From: Rhizodiscina lignyota
Taxonomy: Eukaryota; Ascomycota; Dothideomycetes; Aulographales; Rhizodiscinaceae
Assembly: GCA_010015805.1 (NCBI GenBank)
Contig: ML978138.1
Span: forward strand, 248,001 to 312,000
Reading direction: 5' to 3'
Length of the DNA: 64,000 bases
Numbering within the stretch: position 1 is the first letter of the stretch; each line of letters starts with the position of its first letter. The notes below the pieces were generated by a model that was not told the DNA's origin, did not search any database, and was given only the letters and a program-made list of their open reading frames with translations. The translations under genes and the position numbers were made by a program. Of the stretch, positions 20,399 through 31,628 are shown one piece after another.

Positions 20399-21413
20399 TC
20401 AACCTGCGCTCAGTCCACTGCCTACGAAGACTACCATCACCGCCGAAAATCTAGCAATGTCAGCGAGGACAATGAAGTTCGAGAATTCAGCTTACCCTAC
20501 TGTTGCCGCGAAAATCTCCGCGCTCCGAGACTTCGTTGAGACAGTGATGAGCACGGAAAAACTGATGGTAAAAAGCACGATGGCAGCAAGCCTCCATCCA
20601 GCAGAACGGATAAAGTACAAGACTATCGTAGGGATGAGAATAGAGCATGGAGCAGCGAATGCAGTAATGGCTCGCATGACGAAGAGAATACGGTCATCGT
20701 TCAAATAACCCTGCTAGGGATCGTTCGATTTCTCCTCGACGAACATCTATATCCCGTCAGCCGTGCATCATGTCTACCCATAAAGACAAAATTTACCCAG
20801 CGTAGCAAGGTGTACTCTGCGGTCAGCTTTGCGAACCGTGTAACAAGGGCTTGGAGCGAGGCGTGGTCGGGGTGATCGATTTGTATCGCGCAGAGGTCGA
20901 TATCGTCGCGGAAAAGGCCCTGTGACTGTTCCAGACTTTCATATTTGTCCTTGTAGAATCTGTAGAGGGTTTCAATGTTCTCAAGTGAAGCGCCCTCGTA
21001 ATTGAACACTTCGCGATGGTTTTGTATCGCGGCATCTGGAGCGAATCAGCCAATTACTAGTCAGTATCCGATGATTGATCTCCTTTTACCATATTCCTTC
21101 AGTTTTGAGACAACAGCTTGCCAATGTTTTTCTCGATCGTCTATTTTTTCTTTGTTTCCTTTACCATCCACTTCATCGTCCAGACCTGCAAGGACATTTT
21201 CCAATTCCGATAGTTCTTTCTGTATCCGCAAGATGTATCTAATGTGGAGATACCGAAAGCGTCTGAAGATATGGAGTGCCGGGTCCGTTGATATGTGTGC
21301 TGATATCTCGGGCTCGCCTCGAGGTCGGGTGACTAGACAAGTGATCAACATACAACATGACTGACAATATCCGCATAGTATCCGTACTCACTTTCGTTTC
21401 GAGACTCCATCAT
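20399..21413 (-). CDS. DUF6594 fungal membrane protein
   Basis: Fungus-specific protein of unknown role. Five exons, 21413-21392, 21332-21090, 21035-20797, 20713-20496 and 20450-20399, give 257 residues. Family pattern: HIFRRFRYLHIRYILRIQKELSELENVL (the conserved F.RF..L....LL..Q.EL..LE block), a coiled-coil middle, VFNYEGASLENIETLYRF, then three C-terminal hydrophobic helices (ITAFAAPCSILIPTIVLYFI, LAAIVLFTISFSVLI, FSAVMVVFVGSGL). Intron 3 (20714-20796, 83 nt) was chosen with acceptor CCCTAG because the nearer acceptor leads into a stop; this junction is the least certain. The first ATG at 21413 is followed at once by a second one at 21410. Ends tail to tail with PET117. Confidence 0.82.
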
Positions 21414-22035
21414 ATCGACCGGTTATGAATATAGTCTTGTAGCCGATCTCACTTGCATGGTCTCTATCCCCCCAACGGCCCTCTTTTTGTGCAAAGTTCG
21501 TATACTGTAAGACATCAAATATTTGTCCCTAAACTATTGTTTGATTATCAATCATTACCCCATATACCAGCGAAATTCATGCTTCTAACCGAGCAATGGT
21601 TTTGTCAAGGAATCTCCGCATATACGATGTGGCACATCGGCTGGGAGCTGAGGTGGAATCGATTGTCCAATGAAGCTTGACAGTTGCATGTGAACCTTGC
21701 ATCTAAAGAGTCTCGAAACTGCCGAATTACCTGGTTCTGGTCACCGGCCAGTTTAGGTCTCGCAAGGCTGAGGCTCTGCGCAGCCTCGCACCTAAACCTT
21801 ATCTTTCGCACACTTCTGGATTTGATGGTTTTGTGCTGGGAACCTCAGCTTTCCCTTGGCTTCGTCATTCAAGCATTTTCCTCTTGATAGTATTTTGGAT
21901 TGCTAGTATATTACAACTGAAAGATAGTCCGAGCTTTTGCAAAGATTTTTGCATAACGGACATCCAATTAGACCAATTCCGTGTCAGTGTCTTTTTCAAA
22001 GACCTCTCACCGACAATATCTCGATTCAGCAGGCC
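21414..22035. other. intergenic, divergent
   Basis: This is 622 bp between the ATG of the DUF6594 gene and that of the orphan repeat-unit gene. No gene seen. Promoters of both should lie here. Confidence 0.45.
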
Positions 22036-22913
22036 ATGGGGGACAACTATGACTCATATAGCGACCGGATGGTATACCTAGGAACCTATCGCAAGAGAGA
22101 AGGCGAACAGAGATCTCTCAAAGCAGCAACCTTTCGCATGAAAGAAGGTGGTAGGTTTGGGATAGAAGTAAGCTCTTTGCAAATATGGAGTCAAACATTA
22201 TAGCCGCATCTCACCGAATTTGATGCAGCCACCTGACTCTCCTGGTCGAGGGACAGCAGCATACCAGAAACATAATCGTCAAAGTGGTCCACAAGCTGGA
22301 GCTCACGAATTGGACGGCTCCAATACCCAGCGGTCAGCACAGCAGAGTGCCATACCGCTCAGACGGCCTAACAGATCCCATGCCAAACATGAGGTACGTT
22401 TGAACGAAGAACGATCACTTCCCATTGAAGAGATATTCACCAATCTGAATTACAGACCAAACCCAGAAATCGCGACAACGACGGCCTCGGTTCTGGTCTG
22501 TCGTCTGGTGATGGGAAGAGGCGTACACTTCGGGTGTCAGATGTAAGTCATATAATATACAGCAAACATTGCCACTATCTGATGCGGAACAGAGATATCC
22601 TGTAGACACGGGCGCCGTCCTCGGGGCTACGTACAGAAGAGACGTAAGTCATATAATATATAGCACACATCGCCATGATCTGATGCGCAACAGAGATCTC
22701 CTGTAGACACCCGCGTCCCCATTGAAGGGGGCACATCTAGAAAATATGTAAGCTTTTATAAACCAACGCATGTCATTGAGATCTGATTCGAGACAGGCCG
22801 ATGCTCGGACTCATGGGGATCAGGGAACAACATACTACGGTCGCACGATCAAACACAAAGAGCACCATAGAAACAACCAGCGGAAGGAGCCCAGTTCGTT
22901 CTGTTGCTTCTGA
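22036..22913 (+). CDS. orphan disordered protein with duplicated exon-intron units
   Basis: Not recognised. Six exons, 22036-22167, 22229-22393, 22456-22542, 22593-22643, 22694-22747 and 22797-22913, all phase 0, would give 201 residues that are hydrophilic, Arg/Ser/Gly-rich and lack any fold signal. The striking point is that intron 3 (22543-22592) and intron 4 (22644-22693) are both 50 nt and about 88% identical, that the following exons begin with near-identical 12-15 nt (RYPVDT and RSPVDT), and that intron 5 shares the branch/acceptor end. The consistent phase 0 at all five junctions argues for a real gene. The last exon is uncertain: another frame there stays open to 22998 with Ser/Thr-rich sequence. 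Expression is unproven. Confidence 0.55.
22543..22747 (+). repeat. tandem intron-plus-exon duplication
   Basis: Two units of 101 and 104 bp follow each other, each an intron that begins GTAAGTCATATAATATA and ends with ATCTGATGCG then a few bases and ACAG, followed by an exon that begins with AGAT, TCCTGTAGACAC. The intron copies differ at 6 of 50 positions; the exon copies agree over roughly the first 22 bases and then diverge. Confidence 0.85.
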
Positions 22914-23487
22914 GCATCAACCTGTGGGCTCAGTCACCGCCGTCAGTGAAGGCAATTATTCACCTTTCGCTATATCTCGAAATAATCTTGATAATTAAGA
23001 TGCCTCTCTGGCTATCACATTTCACTTCACATTCACGGTTGAACTTGACATGAGCAGGTCGCTGTTCTCAAAAGATAATTGAAATTAATCCATGAAACCT
23101 CATATACATCGTCAAAGCCTCATGGAAACACATCAATACCATTAAAAGAGAGAATGAATATAAACGGGCGAATAAAAGGGTTACTCCGTCGCTCACCCCC
23201 GCATCCAGACAGAGGGAGCCGGTCAGTGATTCATAAAGTTCCCGTGCAAGGTCCCAAACACACATCCGCCCAAAGTCATGGCAATCGTGAGACAGTATAA
23301 GGAACAAAAGCCCCGTGAAGGATCCCCGATATACTTCCGCCAGCCCATGCAAGTCGTGAAACAAAGCAAGAAGGTAAGGAAACAAGAACCCCCGGGGAAT
23401 ATGCCAGACAACCTCCGTGTCATAATCATGCCGTCGTATAATGGTCAATAATGATCGTAAAGAAGAGAAGAAAAGAAATAGCGTTCC
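22914..23487. other. intergenic with imperfect tandem repeat
   Basis: This is 574 bp between the orphan gene and the F-box gene stop. It includes an imperfect tandem repeat of about 70-78 bp at 23241-23433, probably in the 3' untranslated region of the F-box gene. No gene seen. Confidence 0.5.
23241..23433. repeat. imperfect tandem repeat, about 2.5 copies
   Basis: Units starting near 23241 (cccgtgcaag), 23311 (ccccgtgaag) and 23389 (cccccgggga) share the order: CCCGTG, a gap, ATMCTCCGCC-like, CATG.CAA, TCGTGA.ACA, AAGGAA. Similarity is moderate, so this is an old duplication. Confidence 0.5.
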
Positions 23488-25662
23488 TTATCCGTATCTC
23501 CAAGGCAGGATGCTGTTAATCACCCTCCGTCCCGTACCATCAGCGCACTGCCCTTGCGCCTGGCCCGGAGCATTAGCCAGCGCTTCCTTCCGTAACTTCT
23601 GCCCCTTCCCCTTGGAGAACCAGCGGCGCAGACCAATACCCGGTCCACTGCCAACCTCGACCATCTCCTGCTTCTGCGGCGGGAGTAACTGTCCCTCAAT
23701 CACCGGGCCCAGCACTGCTGACCCATCGACGAAGCCTCCTCTCAGCGCCGCAGGCGGCGGATTCAGATCGAACCTCACGCTCCCTGGTCTCATGCTCTCC
23801 GGTCGTACGGTTGCCGGTCGAGGCGTCGTTGGGGAAATCATCATGATAGGCACGTCCATGCTCTCGTGGCCGAGCGGACGAGGCCATGCAGACGCAACAG
23901 TTGAAGGCGACGCCAAGAACGACGGGATCGAGCCGGAGCGACGGGCACAGCGGGGGCCTCGCGCGCCGAGGCCGGCGCCAGCGCCAGCACCGAAACCGAC
24001 GTCGGGAGAGCCGAGGGCCGACATGTCCGAGGGGGAAGAGTACATGAGGCTGTCGCGCTGCATCAGGCGACGGCGACTCTCGTCCGCCATGCGCGTGAGT
24101 GGCTCGAGCGCATCGTCCCAGGTCCCGGTGGCGAGGTTGATGTCATCCAGGGAGAGGTCCGCAAGGGTGTGCTTGTGACGGGAGAGGAAGGAGGAGATGG
24201 AGTTGGAAGAAGTGACGATGTTTTGGAGGGTGAGGTTGGTGAGCGCCGGGAAGTTGAGAGGCTGGAGGAAGGTAGACGAAGTTGGCGGAGCTACCGGAGC
24301 CGTGAAAATTGGCTTTTGTGGAGGTGGAGGCGGCGGTGGCGTGATGAGCTCGCCGAAGAACCTTGGCGTTGATGGAGGAACCGGAGAAGGGCACCGCTTT
24401 TGAAGTTTCGCAGGTCGTTGGAATGTGGGCGATTGTGGAAGGCGAGGCGAAGCGATACGATGTGCAGCCATCTTTTTATTCGCAAAGCACGGTTCAGTCT
24501 CCAGCGAGAGCGGATTAGGGCCTTTGTTGCCGTTCCAGTGGAAAGCCAGATCGGTAAGTTGACGAGCAAAGGAGCGCAGGTAGGAATGCAACAGCTTGAG
24601 GTGCTCTGTGTGAGTGTCATTCAGTTCCGGGGGGAACGTGTCCATGCGGATTATCAACTTCCGAATTTGCGACCAGCGGCGCAGAGTGCCAGGTGTGGAG
24701 CCAAATCCATGCAGAGGCTGGAGATAGAGCAGACCAGAGGGATGGATGTTGACCAGCGACACGGATTCCAGATAGTGCAACGGGGCGCGCTCTACAGCAA
24801 TCCGTAGTGATATAAGGGCATAGTCGACAATGCTTCGTCGGTATCGCTGTGCGAGATCTGCGTCGGGGCAGCTGATCTTCAGGTGCTCGAGATTCGGTAT
24901 ATGTTCGAGCGCACGGATGAATGATGGGATGTTGGTCGCCGCATGAAAGAGGGGCGGATACTGCCTGATGAGCATATCCGTCATCTCCCATGAGCCATAC
25001 TTGGGCTCTTTGACTTTTCCGATCAGTGTCGCCGGCTTATGGACTTGAGGCGTATAGACGAAGTCCTGCTGCTGACCTGTAACGGGATTGATGAGAGGCG
25101 GAAGCAGCATCTCTGCCGTATGCGGCATGCTGAATGTAAAAGTCTTGACATGTTGTCCGATACGTTCCAAGGCCCCAAGGCGCGCTGGCCGAGCAAACGT
25201 ACTTGACTGGAACTTAGCGGTGATTTCGTCGAAGAGATATGGCGCAGCACGAGCCGAGAAGTCGTGGCATGCCAGTCGAAAATCTGCTAAAGTAGTCCGG
25301 TCGAGGTGCGAAAGTAACGAGGCGCGACAGTCCTCTGTGAGCCAAAGCCTGCGGAAAATAGGATCTGTGCAAAGCACCAGATGACAGACGGATCTCTTCG
25401 GGCGGTATGCTGCAATTACTTGTTACTGAACTGCTTCAGGGTCCAAAGAGAAGATGTGTTCCTGCATTGAGGACCCTGAAGGCGTAGAAAACTTACAGCA
25501 AGTACTTGAGAGGTCCGAAATACTTGGAATCTCACCAAACAACAAGCCGCGCGATGTGGCTGAAGATGCGACGGAAGCGGAACTAAAAGAACTGGAAAAA
25601 CTCTCTGCAGCGCTGTCCAACGACTCCTCCCGTCGCAGAGACGGGCGGAAATCGCCAGACAT
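23488..25662 (-). CDS. F-box-like domain protein
   Basis: Predicted substrate receptor-like protein of a large fungal F-box family; SCF binding is inferred only. Two exons, 25662-25497 and 25409-23488, with an 87-nt phase-1 intron, give 695 residues. Exon 1 is a Ser-rich disordered head. Exon 2 starts with the F-box-like helices (CRASLLSHLDRTTLADFRLACHDFSARAAPYLF), followed by the well-conserved block HVKTFTFSMPHTAEMLLPPL, RQYPPLFHAATNIPSFIRAL, LEHLKISCPD, RYRRSIVDYALISLRIAVER and HPSGLLYLQPL, then a low-complexity region with a run of eight prolines, a Gly/Ala stretch, and a basic C-terminal patch. The intron was accepted because its phases fit; the head exon is less certain than the body. 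Confidence 0.8.
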
Positions 25663-27815
25663 GTCAGAGAGCTAAATAAAGGGAACTATTATGGTGGCAT
25701 ACGCAATCACTGAGAGGAGATTTCTTGATTTACAGATCGATCGAAGATGAATTATCTGAGGAAGGAAAAGAACCTAAGGTCCGTTCAGGCACCGGACCCG
25801 GACGGACTGCCCACCTTTTCTTCAGGATCGCAAGTTGAGGCTACGAATGGGCGAAGGAAAGTCACGGGAGACGCAAGTGTGAGTCAAAGACGTTGATGGG
25901 AGAAAATCGCGCTGGACTTCTGCCGGTCAGCGACGTACAAAACGACGGTCAGGGAAGCGAAATCACGACCATAACGCGAAATGCAGCGTCGTGAGAAGAA
26001 GTAGAGTTCGCGTCGGACGTGACGATTCGGTGGGCGGGCGGAGGAGGTTGGGGCAGCGCTCGTTTCATGCACCGCCATGCAGGTGGCCCACTGGAAGGGC
26101 CAATCGACGTGACGCTGACCGCCGCCTGTGCACATTAGTCGCATGCACGCCAAGGCGCTGTGTATACGTGTATAGCCGAGAGCTATAGAGCGCGCTGCAA
26201 CGCGTCTACTTTGGAAACAACTGCATCTTTCTGGCCTTTGGGCCCATATAGGCATTGGCGAATTGCAAAAGCGCGTCTGCTCGATGGGCGCGCGGGCCGT
26301 GCCTTGTCCAAGCGTCGAACGCCTCGCCGCTCTGCCATGTGGCGCGTAGGAACAACTTGAAACGCGACACGTGACCCCAGAGATCAGAGAAAGAGTTCGT
26401 CAGGAAAGGAGAGACGGCCCTCGACGCGTCAAAAATCAACAGACCGCATTGGTGCAAAGCTCTTGAGAGCGGTTTGGATTTTGTGCGCGCGACGAATCAG
26501 AGCCATCTCTCCACAAACGGAGGCACACGCGGCTCCTGTTGATTGGAGAGAGGGAAGAACATCCAGTCTGGAGATCGAACATGCCGGGGCATGGCTCTAC
26601 AGATATATGAAGCGGAGGCCAGAGAGAGCGATGCGGAGAAATTGAAGTGAAACGAAAACGACGAGCATCGTGCCAAGACGAAGACCGGATGCGTCGCACA
26701 GCCTTGTCTCGCAAACGTTTCGAAACAGGAATGATGGCCTCTGCGCGTTCATGTTTACACGGAACGATCCGTATTCCCACCATCTGTAGCTTTAAAGGTC
26801 GCTGCTCTCGTGAAGATGTCGAGTGGACCCGAAAAGGAGCACCTTGTTCTGTAGTAGGTAGGCAACTTACGATATCGGGCTTCTGGGATCGCCGGTGCAG
26901 GTCACGCTTTGAAGGCGGAACATTTGCATCGGGTGCAGCAAAGCGAGCGTCATTTCTCTCAAGATGCGAGATCAAGGAATCGATAACTGAGGCATTTGCC
27001 AAGGGGACAGGTGAGACAAGCTCAAAGCCATGGTCGGTGCTCCCGGCAGTGAGGAATGAGGAATGTGATGTGCCGTGCCGGAGCGAGAAACGCGCGCGTC
27101 ACGGAATTGGAAAAAGTTTGGAAAAGTTTGGAAGGCAGAGCTGGCGCGAACAATGGCCGCGTCGATCCGCGCACAAGGCGTCTCTGGCAGATCGTTTTAT
27201 TCCCCAGATTCGGTGGTGTTTGTGGTTGATAGCGACGCCGGCGCACGGGGCTAGGCTGCAAGTGGGCTAGAGAGCGCTCCAGAACGTCGCTGCAGCTTCG
27301 TATTGCAGGCCTGAAGTGAGAGGCCCCTGCCGGCACGTTAAGCCTCACGAGCACCTCTCAGCTGCCGACGCCGAACAGCCTCGAGTGTGCGGCCATTGTA
27401 CACTCCTGCAATGGAGTTGCACCCTCCATCCTCCTCCTCCTAACGCACTCTCCATCTCCTGCGCCTGTCGCGTCACCACCGTCGCCGTCACAACGCCGCT
27501 CGCTATACCCCCTCTCCTCACCTCCAACCGCCTCCAGTATCCGCTGAACCCGCTCGACTCTCCTGCAGGCGCTGACAAAGTTCCCACGACCCGTTACACA
27601 GGCACTAAGCTTATTTGCCTTCAATTCACCATGAATTGAGCGCTTGCGTGGCCTCTTCGCCTTCCACCTCGTCGCATACTTCTCGAGGAATGGGCCACGA
27701 CTCCATTGAGAGCGGAAAACCACTCTGCAGGCGGGCACACGCCTTTGCCAGACCCTGCTGGTATCGAGGAGCATAGCACGAACCGGCGACCGCGGCGCCG
27801 GTGAACACCGATCGG
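25663..27815. other. long GC-rich intergenic region
   Basis: The gap is 2.15 kb between the F-box gene start and the histidine kinase start. Overlapping frames of 188 and 207 codons on opposite strands (26436-27002 and 26647-27270) have no motif and mirror each other, as expected for GC-rich non-coding sequence. A small direct repeat (aaaagtttgga twice, near 27112-27135) is present. Such long upstream regions are common for fungal signalling genes. Confidence 0.5.
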
Positions 27816-30800
27816 ATGCGCTTCACCAAAATGCGGATCGGTATTCGTGAACAGTTAGGCGCTCTTGTCTTAATATCCTCTTTAATCGGCGTAGCAGTCG
27901 TAGCAATTGCAACATGGGTATGGGAATCCGCCCTACAACAAATTTCAAATGCAGACACTGACACAATGGACGTTAGACCACCAATCGTTCATTTGTGCTG
28001 AGCGTCAGGTACGAATCCCGATTGTTATGGCAATGTCAAGATGCCAATGCTGATCTTCCATCACAGCAATTCGCGACTCTCCCTTACCGCATCCCTGAAA
28101 TCCGCGCAGCTCTCGACCGACCTCATGCTAATGCAATCGAGCGTGCGTTCTACGACGTCGAGACTTCTCCTGCAAAGTTCGCTCATGCGCTATAATCAAA
28201 TGGGAAACAACACCCTGCAGTGCGTTGCAAATATCTGATAAGACGGGGAAGGATTGAGCTGACGACTTATAGAAACTGGATTCGTCCAATACAAGACCTT
28301 CAGACTGCGCTGTCCTCTTCACCCGGCGCTCTTGGCTATCAAGGAGCGGTACTCCCCTTGAATGGAACGGCTCCCATCAACGACACTGCTGGATTTGCTG
28401 GAGAAGGCTTCCTGATGAATACCACAACCACAGGCGTTATAGGCATGATAGAACTGCCGACGAGATATTCAGATGGCTCACCCGTCTTTCTCGGCGATAA
28501 CACCACGTTGGGCTATCCTCGGAATCTGTATCCCAACCTTACATATAGCCAGGTCCACATCAACAAGACCTTCAAGCAATCCGTGGCAAGCTACAATGGC
28601 CAACCTCTCGACACAACCCATGGCCTTCTCCTCGGGCCCTGGTTTATAAACGACACTTTTTCTTTGATCTCCATCACGATGCCCATCATAAACAATACGT
28701 CAGCCGTCGATATCCTCGGCTGGCTTACGATCGTCATGTCTGGTCAGCTAATCTCCAACGTGGCATCTTCTCCTGAAGGCCTTGAGAACACCGGCGTCGC
28801 TCTCATTGTCGGTCCAGCGAATGCAACAAACCATTTCCCTCGAAATACCACCTGGCAGAACAACAATGGCAGCGCCCCCCAAACAGAGAGTGTCCACTTC
28901 GTCATCCCGGCCAACAACACAGGAAATCGACATCCAGATCATGCGTCTATATCGAACAGTCCCCCTTTCGATTACAATAGCTATCCGGCAGTTAAGGCAG
29001 CATTCACCAAGAACAGTCACGGCATTAACAATGCTGGGAGCTCCATCGATACACATAACGAACAAGGTGATCACGTGGCCGTCGGCTATGCTATGGTTAC
29101 CAGCACGCTTGTGGACTGGGTCATTCTCGTCGAGCAGTCGCACGGGGAAGTGTGGGCTCCAATATCACATCTCCGGAACATCCTCCTCGCGTGCGTTTTT
29201 GGAACCGCAGGCGCAATGCTACTTCTAGCGTTTCCAATTGCACACTTTTCGAGTCTGCCCATTCGGAGATTACGCGATGCGACGAAGAAAAGCATCGCTC
29301 CGCCGGGATTTGAAGAGGATGGTAATAGCATCGTTTCTTCACATCATGGCAACAGCAGTGATGACGATGCTGCGGCACAAGCCGCGCATAAAGAAGGTTT
29401 CTATGGCGCACTGTCACGATGGCGTACAGGGAAGAAGAAGTCGGATACCGAGCGCTCTGAGGCTGCACGGCGGAGGGGTTTCAGAATTCCGGCCAAGGTG
29501 AAAGAGAGGAAGCATATTGTGCAGGATGAATTGACGGAACTGACAACTACTTTCAACGAGATGACGGACGAACTCATGATGCAGTACGAAAAGCTAGAAG
29601 AGCGGGTCAAGCAGCGTACTGCGGAGCTGGAGTTATCGAAGAAGGCGGCCGAAGCGGCGAACGAGAGCAAGACGCTGTTCATTGCGAATCTAAGCCACGA
29701 GCTCAAGACACCGCTGAATGGCATTATGGGCATGTGCGCAGTCTGCATGAGCGAGAGGGATCCTGCGAAAATCCAGAAGAGTCTTGGGATCATCTACAAG
29801 AGCGGTGATTTACTGCTGAACCTGCTGACGGATCTCCTGACTTTCAGCAAGAACCAAGTGGGACAGCATCTTACGCTCGACGAAAAGGAGTTCCGTCTCC
29901 GAGACGTTTCGGCGCAGGTCCTGGCCATCTTCGACAAGCAGGCGAAGGAGGGCTCTATTGGCCTACACATACGGTACGAAGGACCACAAGACGCGAATAT
30001 GAACGATACTGGCCAGCTGAGTGAGAAGCGCGATCTTGGGCCGTCTGGCACAGGCAGAGTCAAGGATATGATTCTTTGGGGCGATCAGCATCGAATTCTG
30101 CAGGTTTTGATCAACCTCGTATCCAACAGTTTGAAATTCACTCCACCAGGCGGCAGCGTGTCTGTTACTATTCGTTGTATTGGCGACGCGCAACCATCTG
30201 ATAGAGCTTCCAGCAGGAAGGGCTCGACGAATTCTAGGGGCTCAAGGAACCTGTCTGGCAGAAACAGCAGAACTAGAGTGGGACATGGCTCAGACGCCAG
30301 TTTCATCTCGTCCCAGAAAAACCTGAGCACCGCCCTCGAAATCAATGCCCTAGACTCAAAACCGGCTGCGCAGTTCATGATGAACGAGCGATCAGATTCC
30401 CCACCAGCAGGCCGAAACTTGATGTTCGAATTCGAAGTCGTAGATACAGGCCCCGGAGTGCCGGAGAGTCAACAGCAGCGCATCTTCGAGCCATTCGTAC
30501 AAGGCGACCTGGGTCTCAGCAAGAAATACGGTGGCACTGGTCTAGGTCTAAGCATTTGCTCACAACTCGCAACGCTCATGAAGGGCACTATCGGAATGAC
30601 GAGCGAAATGGGACACGGCAGCACCTTCACGATGCAGATCCCGCTGAGGCACATCATGTCACGAGCAGATAGCACGAGCAGTAGCACCGTCGACCCTGGA
30701 AGCAGGAGAAGTAGTTTGGAAGATGCTGCAGCAGCTTTAGGCATCGCTCGGTCTGAGACCGGAACGCCCATGTCTGTCCTTCCTCCACAGAGCGTTGCAT

Positions 30801-31628
30801 CCAGCAACGGCGGCGTAGACTCGAAACCGAGACTGGTGGGGCTCAGTCAGCCGTTCTTCGCAGCGCCGGCCCTCGATACGGCGGAAAACCGGATCACGGT
30901 TATTGAAAGAGCAGCGGCAGAGGCTAGCGAGAAGGGCGTGAAGGTCAAGGTGTTGGTGGCGGAAGACAATAAAACGAATCAAGAGGTTGTGCTCAGGATG
31001 TTGAAGCTGGAGGACATCTTCGACGTTACTGTCGCGCAAGGTAAATTATCCAAGTTGTTTGGTGTGGACGAAGAAATCAGCTAACAGGTCCGCAACAGAT
31101 GGCCAAGAAGCATACGAGCGTGTCAAAGAGTCCATGGAATCACAGACCCCGTACAATCTCATCTTCATGGACGTCCAGATGCCCAACCTCAATGGCCTCG
31201 AATCCACGAGACTGATCCGGCAAACCGGCTACTCGGCGCCCATCGTCGCGCTCTCGGCGTACTCGGAGGATAGCAACATCAAGGAGTGTCTCGAGAGCGG
31301 CATGAACGACTTCATTTCGAAGCCTATCCGCCGACCGCGATTGAAGCAAGTCCTCAAGACATTCTGCAGCCCAATCCCAGAGGAGGTGGAAGAGAAGGAC
31401 ACTACGCCAGGTCCTGCAGCATCGGCGCCAAAGCCTGGAGGCAGTGCTTCGACGACATCCACGAAAGTGGAAACGATGGGGAATGCGAACCCGCCGATGA
31501 CGACGATGGTAAAGCCGCCGACTCAACGGAAAGAAGGGGATCCAGGAGGTGGATCGAAAGCCCCGAATGGGCCGAACGGACCGAAGAAAGAGGGGCGGCC
31601 TGAATCTCCTGTCTCGCCACTCTCGTGA
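27816..31628 (+). CDS. SLN1: hybrid histidine kinase, group VI (SLN1/TcsB osmosensor)
   Basis: Plasma-membrane sensor at the head of the phosphorelay to the HOG MAP-kinase pathway. Five exons, 27816-27917, 27977-28008, 28067-28219, 28273-31040 and 31099-31628, give 1194 residues. Order: transmembrane helix 1 (about 12-34), a large N-glycosylation-rich external domain, helix 2 (about 400-421, [19 protein letters not shown]), HAMP and coiled coil, HisKA with phospho-acceptor His in [12 protein letters not shown] (about 570), ATPase lobe with N box ([13 protein letters not shown], about 710), [15 protein letters not shown], and a receiver ([14 protein letters not shown]; acceptor Asp in IFMDVQMPN about 1041; Lys in ISKPI). 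The last intron splits the receiver; without it the Asp is lost. The tail is Pro/Gly-rich. ATG 27831 is an alternative start. Confidence 0.93.

Noticed and set aside
23441-24178. 245-codon plus-strand frame
   Set aside because: Mirror of the F-box gene coding sequence on the other strand.
26436-27270. Overlapping frames of 188 and 207 codons on opposite strands
   Set aside because: They mirror each other in GC-rich sequence, and neither shows family motifs.
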